Shown in pieces: positions 5,043 through 8,288 of a DNA stretch of 8,288 nt. Under the pieces are notes generated by a model, which was not told the origin of the DNA, ran no database searches, and saw nothing but the letters and a program-made list of their open reading frames with translations. Origin of the DNA: an uncultured Clostridia bacterium (GTDB lineage Bacteria > Bacillota > Clostridia > Christensenellales > Aristaeellaceae); NCBI GenBank assembly GCA_937886445.1, contig CALGBY010000005.1, positions 1 through 8,288 on the forward strand, written 5' to 3'. A program made the position numbers and the translations under genes. Positions within the stretch are counted from its first letter, which is position 1. Each line of letters begins with the position of its first letter.

Positions 5043-6518
5043 ATGAACGAATTTCTGAATATCACCCCGGGGAACCATGACGAGGTCATTCGTCAGATCT
5101 CCGGAAAACTGTATATCATCTATTTCAGCCGCGAGTGCATATTCTGCCGTCAGGCCATCGTGAACCTGATCAACATGCCGGAGAATACGCTGTTTACCTA
5201 TGCCGTCTGTCAGGTGGACGAGCAGAAGGATTTCCGCATGAAGGAGGGACTTTTGTCCCTGCCCACCATACGCATCTGGGAAAACGGCGTAAAGATACGC
5301 GAGACCAACGGTTACAACCGCACCTTCGGCGCATACGGCGAGATGCAGGACAGCATTGAAAAGGCGGAAAACTACCGCCCTGTTTATGCCGACCATGCCG
5401 CCACCACGCGGATGACGAAGAAGGCGCTGAAGGCGTTCTGCGATTGTGCAAAAGATAATTTCGGCAACCCCTCCGCGAATTACACGGCAGGGCTCAAAGC
5501 CAGAGGCATTCTGAACGCGGCGCGTTCCGCCATTCTGGGCGCGTTTCATTTGAAGAGCGGAAAGCTCATCTTTACCGGCGGCGGCAGCGAGGCGGATAAC
5601 CAGGCACTGTATTCGGCGTACCGGGAAGGAATAAAGCAAAACAAAAAGCACATCATCACCTCCGCCGTGGAACATCACGCGGTGCTTCACACGCTGGATC
5701 AGTTCAGGGAGGACGGCTTTGATATCACGGTGCTGCCGGTGGATAGCTTCGGCCGTGTCGACCCGAAGGCGCTGGAGGAAGCGATCCGCCCCGATACGGT
5801 GCTGGTGAGCATCATGTACGCCAATAACGAGACCGGCACGGTCCAGCCGGTGAAGGAGATCGGAACGATCTGCAAACAGCACGGCGTACTGTATCACTGC
5901 GACGCGGTGCAGGCGGCGGGGCATGTCGATATCGACCTGAACGAAACGAATATTGATTATCTGTCGCTGGCGGCGCACAAGTTCGGCGGCCCCAAGGGCG
6001 TTGGCGCGCTGGTGCTTTCGGATGCCGCGCCCGTCAGCTCCCTTGTTCTGGGCGGCGGACAGGAAAGCGGACACCGTGCCGGTACGGAAAACGTGCAGGG
6101 CGTGCAGGCCATGGCGGTCGCTTTGCAGGAGCGTATAAAGCATCTGAAGAGCGAAATGAAAAAGGCGTGGGCCATGACGGAATACATCATTTCGGCGTTT
6201 GAGGATTTCCCCGGTGCCCGGCTGAACGGGGACCGGAAGAACCGTCTGCCCGGCACGGTCAATATGTCCTTTTCAGGCATCGGCGGCCGGGAACTGCTGT
6301 TCCTGCTGGACGCGAAATACGGCATATCGGCGTCCGGCGGCTCCGCCTGCAGCGCGTCCTCCTCGGAACCCAGCCATGTGCTTACCGCGATGGGGCTTGG
6401 GAAGGAAGACGCGGAGTCGGCTGTGCGCATCTCGCTGGGGCCGGAAAACACCATGGAGGATGCGGAGTATATCGTGAAGGCGATCAGGGAGAGCGTGGAA
6501 TATCTGAGGAACAGGTAG
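5043..6518 (+). CDS. Thioredoxin-like domain fused to NifS/IscS-type cysteine desulfurase
   Basis: This encodes 491 residues; ATG at 5043 has an AGAAGGA site upstream. Residues 1-112 form a thioredoxin-like domain with redox motif C32-I-F-C35 and cis-Pro74 (SLPT). From about 113 a complete PLP-dependent class V cysteine desulfurase follows: VYADHAATT, H211 (VEHHAV) over the cofactor, D287/Q290 (CDAVQAAG), PLP lysine K313 in AAHKFGGPKG, SGHRAGTEN, and the catalytic loop GSACSASSSEPSHVL with C436. NifS/IscS proteins are about 390-400 residues, so the first domain is a true addition. The enzyme takes sulfur from cysteine as a persulfide on C436. The CIFC motif could reduce or pass on that persulfide, or keep Cys thiols reduced. 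Standing directly behind two Cys-rich peptides and not beside iscU or tRNA genes, it may serve them; that is inference. Confidence 0.92.
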   Translation: MNEFLNITPGNHDEVIRQISGKLYIIYFSRECIFCRQAIVNLINMPENTLFTYAVCQVDEQKDFRMKEGLLSLPTIRIWENGVKIRETNGYNRTFGAYGEMQDSIEKAENYRPVYADHAATTRMTKKALKAFCDCAKDNFGNPSANYTAGLKARGILNAARSAILGAFHLKSGKLIFTGGGSEADNQALYSAYREGIKQNKKHIITSAVEHHAVLHTLDQFREDGFDITVLPVDSFGRVDPKALEEAIRPDTVLVSIMYANNETGTVQPVKEIGTICKQHGVLYHCDAVQAAGHVDIDLNETNIDYLSLAAHKFGGPKGVGALVLSDAAPVSSLVLGGGQESGHRAGTENVQGVQAMAVALQERIKHLKSEMKKAWAMTEYIISAFEDFPGARLNGDRKNRLPGTVNMSFSGIGGRELLFLLDAKYGISASGGSACSASSSEPSHVLTAMGLGKEDAESAVRISLGPENTMEDAEYIVKAIRESVEYLRNR

Positions 6519-6665
6519 CCATTTGCTTGTTTTTATCAAATAATAAAGCGGAACAATCAACAGAAAGGAAATAAAAAGAGCGTTTGCGCGGGCGCATACG
6601 GATATCGGAAACGATGATCACTTTTCCGGTACCCGGCAGCCGGGAAATCGGGAGGAGTGACTTTT

Positions 6666-7280
6666 TTGCATATTTCGCTGGATACAGTTCAGATCATATG
6701 CTGGTCATTGACATACCTTTTCATCATTGTTAACTGGATAAAGCACCACTATGCGGCGATGCCTATGGATGCCCTGATCCTGAATTCATCCTGGGAGCTG
6801 ACCGCGCTCATCTTCGGCATTTGCAAAAACGATGTATTTATCGGGCATATCGTTTGGTTTGGTCTTGACGCGGTGATCTTGTACTTTTCATACAGAAATC
6901 TGCCGGGAAAGAAAATTCTGATATTCGGCTCTGTTCATATAGCATGTACTGCGGCTTTATGCATCCTGTTCAAACATGGCTTTATGCTGCAAAGCGCTTT
7001 CATTATTGATCTGTTGATGGCCGTATCCTATTTGCAGTTTGTGATCAAAAAGAGAATGCGGCCCGGGCTGCTTCCTTTTTTGATCTGCTTATGCGAATTT
7101 GCCGGCGATTTAACGGCTTTCCTGTATTATAAACCGGTCAGTTCTGTTGTTCTGTATACGGGATCGGCAGTTCAGGTACTGCATGTCATCCGTTTCATTA
7201 TGCTGCTTTTTCTTCCGTCCGGAAGCAATAAAAGAAAGCATACCGGCGGAAAGCACAGGAGGAAAAGCAGAAAAAGGTAA
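6666..7280 (+). CDS. Seven-helix membrane protein, possibly Pyr4/PaxB-like (TMTC) fold
   Basis: This encodes 204 residues from a TTG at 6666. An in-frame GTG at 6657 is rejected because GGAGGAG (6651-6657) runs straight into it, while it is 8 nt from the TTG. Hydrophobic segments lie near 5-24, 36-54, 58-76, 83-103, 110-127, 133-153 and 162-184, and the tail (188-204) is strongly basic. MPMDALILNSSWEL (32-45), then VWFGLDAVILY (63-73) and CEFAGDLTAFLYY (143-155), resemble the membrane-embedded terpene cyclase-like family. There, an NxxWE Glu and a later Asp are key; here these would be E44 and D148. The fold match is from recall and only moderate; an immunity or export helper for the peptides is another option. 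It ends the plus-strand run. A MITE lies directly on its stop codon. Confidence 0.7.
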   Translation: MHISLDTVQIICWSLTYLFIIVNWIKHHYAAMPMDALILNSSWELTALIFGICKNDVFIGHIVWFGLDAVILYFSYRNLPGKKILIFGSVHIACTAALCILFKHGFMLQSAFIIDLLMAVSYLQFVIKKRMRPGLLPFLICLCEFAGDLTAFLYYKPVSSVVLYTGSAVQVLHVIRFIMLLFLPSGSNKRKHTGGKHRRKSRKR

Positions 7281-7281
7281 A

Positions 7282-7441
7282 GGCAATACCGCACAATTCG
7301 TCAGCACGCTGAACGGTGTCTTTTCCAACATCTTCATCTTGCAGAAATTTCGATTTACATTCAGTAAACCTTCAATTTCTGCAAGCGAATCTGTTGAAAA
7401 ATTCACTCGCCATCGTACTAACTCATTTGTGCGGTATTGCC
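7282..7441. mobile_element. MITE-like foldback element, complete copy
   Basis: The terminal inverted repeats are perfect over 15 bp: GGCAATACCGCACAA (7282-7296) and its complement (7427-7441), with weaker pairing further in. A 4-bp flanking duplication TAAA (7278-7281 and 7442-7445) marks the insertion. Inner arms also pair: 7338-7349 with 7374-7385 (12 bp), TTTTC(C)AACA at 7321 with TGTTGAAAA at 7392, and a small TTTAC/GTAAA stem at the tip. The whole ~160 bp can thus fold into one long imperfect hairpin. It is non-coding, as in MITEs mobilised by a transposase elsewhere. The mobilising family is not identified. Confidence 0.8.
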
Positions 7442-7575
7442 TAAAGCACACTGATCCATCCGGCAGGCTTATCCGGTGTACCTCATCCCGAGGAGGGACC
7501 ATACGCTGCTCATGTTCCTCCCGTATTTATCCCTGCCGGAAATATCATTTTGTTTCAATTGCCTGTGATCCGCTC

Positions 7576-7604
7576 TTGCGTTTTGCACAGTTCGGTTTTA
7601 CAAT
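7576..7604 (+). promoter_or_regulatory. Candidate promoter for the XRE gene
   Basis: TTGCGT (7576-7581), a 17-bp spacer and TACAAT (7599-7604) lie about 42 bp before the start codon. The -10 is good and the -35 is partial. Confidence 0.4.
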
Positions 7605-7646
7605 AAACACAGAAAAATATGCGCCTGACGGCGATGGAGGTAAACA

Positions 7647-8177
7647 ATGGCAAGCAAGAAACTGGGCAATCTCATCAAGGAAGCGCGTACCAACGCGGAC
7701 CTTACACAGGAGAAGCTGGCGCGCAAGGTGGACGGGCTGACTGCCGCTGATATCAGCAAGGCCGAACGCGGCGAAAAGGATCTTACGCAGGAGCAGTTGA
7801 AACAGATCGCGAAGGCTACCGGCGTGACGCAGGCTTCTCTTTTGAACGTGGCTAAGGGGACCACGGCCAAAAAGACGGCTGCCAAGACGACCGAAAAGAA
7901 GACCGCGGCAAAAACGACCGCAAAGAAGACTGCAACGAAAACGACTGAAAAGAAAACGGCTGCCACCTCCTCCGTAAAGGTGACCACCGCCGAAAAAACA
8001 CTGCTCACGCTCTACCGTGATGCTTCCGCCGACGCGAAGAAGGCCGCGGTATATCTGCTGAAGGGCGAAAGCACCAGCCTGCTGGATGACATCATCCGCA
8101 ACCATCAGAACGGCACGGATGATGACAGCATCGCGGATAAGCTTTCCGATGTGCTGGGACAGCTTCTCGGAAAATAA
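7647..8177 (+). CDS. XRE-family HTH protein with histone-like Lys/Thr/Ala repeats
   Basis: This encodes 176 residues, with ATG at 7647 after a GGAGG site. Residues 5-67 form a Cro/C1-type helix-turn-helix (LGNLIKEARTNADLTQEKLA, then the recognition part LTAADISKAERGEKDLTQEQ, closing with LKQIAKATGVTQASLL). Residues 74-109 are four 9-residue units of the form [A/E]KKTAAKTT, a low-complexity basic stretch like histone H1 tails that would bind DNA without sequence preference or act as a linker. The C-terminal 113-176 is helical (LLTLYRDASADAKKAAVYLLKG and a final SIADKLSDVLGQLLGK), possibly for oligomerisation or ligand sensing. Typical XRE regulators lack such a repeat. It stands alone between its own promoter and a strong terminator; whether it regulates the peptide locus is unknown. 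Confidence 0.9.
   Translation: MASKKLGNLIKEARTNADLTQEKLARKVDGLTAADISKAERGEKDLTQEQLKQIAKATGVTQASLLNVAKGTTAKKTAAKTTEKKTAAKTTAKKTATKTTEKKTAATSSVKVTTAEKTLLTLYRDASADAKKAAVYLLKGESTSLLDDIIRNHQNGTDDDSIADKLSDVLGQLLGK
7866..7973 (+). repeat. Four in-frame 27-bp tandem units
   Basis: This encodes residues 74-109 of the XRE protein as four 9-residue units. Codons differ among units (AAG/AAA, ACG/ACC), so the repeat is preserved more at the protein than at the DNA level. Unit number could vary between strains. Confidence 0.8.
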
Positions 8178-8204
8178 CGGAAGCGGACCGGCTTTCATAC
8201 AGTA

Positions 8205-8240
8205 CAAAAAGCGGCAGGATCACGTTCCTGCCGCTTTTTG
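8205..8240. terminator. Bidirectional Rho-independent terminator
   Basis: A 15-bp perfect stem (8205-8219 with 8226-8240) has a 6-nt loop and A-run/T-run ends, so it works for both directions. It closes the XRE gene, 27 bp after its stop. Confidence 0.93.
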
Positions 8241-8249
8241 TTATATGAA

Positions 8250-8272
8250 AACCCCACGCTAGGCGTGGGGTT
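8250..8272. repeat. AACCCCACGC hairpin, possible IS200/IS605-type end
   Basis: A perfect 10-bp stem (8250-8259 with 8263-8272) has a 3-nt TAG loop and lies immediately after the terminator, followed by GAAGCTTAAAGC at the window edge. Short GC-rich subterminal hairpins of this kind border IS200/IS605-family elements and TnpB units. No transposase is in the window, so this is only a pointer to what may follow. Confidence 0.4.
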
Positions 8273-8288
8273 CGGTGAAGCTTAAAGC

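Larger units (their letters stand above)
7281..7646. other. Gene-free stretch: MITE and promoter region of the XRE gene
   Basis: The first 160 bp are the foldback element at 7282-7441. The remaining ~200 bp hold only a candidate promoter (7576-7604) and a GGAGG site at about 7636-7640 for the next gene. No coding sequence was seen. Confidence 0.6.

Noticed and set aside
5004..6143. 379-residue minus-strand open frame
   Set aside because: It is antisense to the thioredoxin-desulfurase gene, has no ribosome binding site, and is Arg/His-rich low-quality sequence typical of the complement of a GC-biased gene.
7866..7973. CRISPR-like or non-coding tandem repeat
   Set aside because: The 27-bp units are contiguous, in frame, and vary at third codon positions, so they are a protein repeat with no spacers.
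7598..8008. 136-residue Val/Phe-rich minus-strand open frame that looks like a membrane protein
   Set aside because: The hydrophobic repeats are simply the complement of the Lys/Thr/Ala codons of the XRE gene.

Overview
The window looks like an accessory region from a gut or rumen Clostridia-type Firmicute. The reasons are strong AGGAGG-type ribosome binding sites, GTG and TTG starts, a sortase-type wall anchor, an NlpC/P60-type secreted protein, GG-leader peptides and mixed but moderate GC. The small acidic secreted protein at 2698 reminds me of proteins from Christensenellales/Aristaeella-like genomes, but that is recall and not a search. No rRNA, tRNA or CRISPR array was seen.

Left part (1-2697). 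The window opens in the right-hand half of a foldback repeat (59-135). Next comes a minus-strand gene for a 68-residue GG-leader/zinc-ribbon peptide (140-346), and a gene-free stretch holding a structured hairpin related to one at the window start. Three plus-strand metabolic-type genes follow: a DJ-1/PfpI protein resembling isonitrile hydratase (760-1341), an ABM-fold monooxygenase-like protein (1421-1741) and a GNAT acetyltransferase (1895-2335). A 362-bp gap ends in a near-consensus promoter.

Centre (2698-3800). A strongly promoted small secreted acidic protein (2698-3099) ends at a textbook terminator. On the minus strand, 3287-3622 is the SPASM-domain tail of a radical SAM peptide maturase with its catalytic half missing.

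Main system (3792-7280). Five plus-strand genes lie in a row without an obvious terminator between them. They encode a wall-anchored NlpC/P60-like protein whose catalytic Cys is Ala, two Cys-rich GG-leader peptides with near-identical leaders and different cores, a thioredoxin-cysteine desulfurase fusion, and a seven-helix membrane protein. The two cores have mirror-symmetric Cys spacing (C-3-C-9-C-3-C and C-10-C-3-C-6-C-3-C-10-C), which suits disulfide-stapled helical hairpins. The working idea (inference) is a ribosomal peptide locus whose Cys chemistry is handled by the thioredoxin/desulfurase fusion. No GG-specific protease or transporter is visible here.

Right part (7278-8288). A complete ~160-bp MITE-like foldback sits exactly on the stop codon of the membrane protein gene. 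It is followed by an XRE-family regulator carrying four 9-residue Lys/Thr/Ala repeats, a strong terminator, and a hairpin at the window edge that resembles an IS200/IS605-type end.
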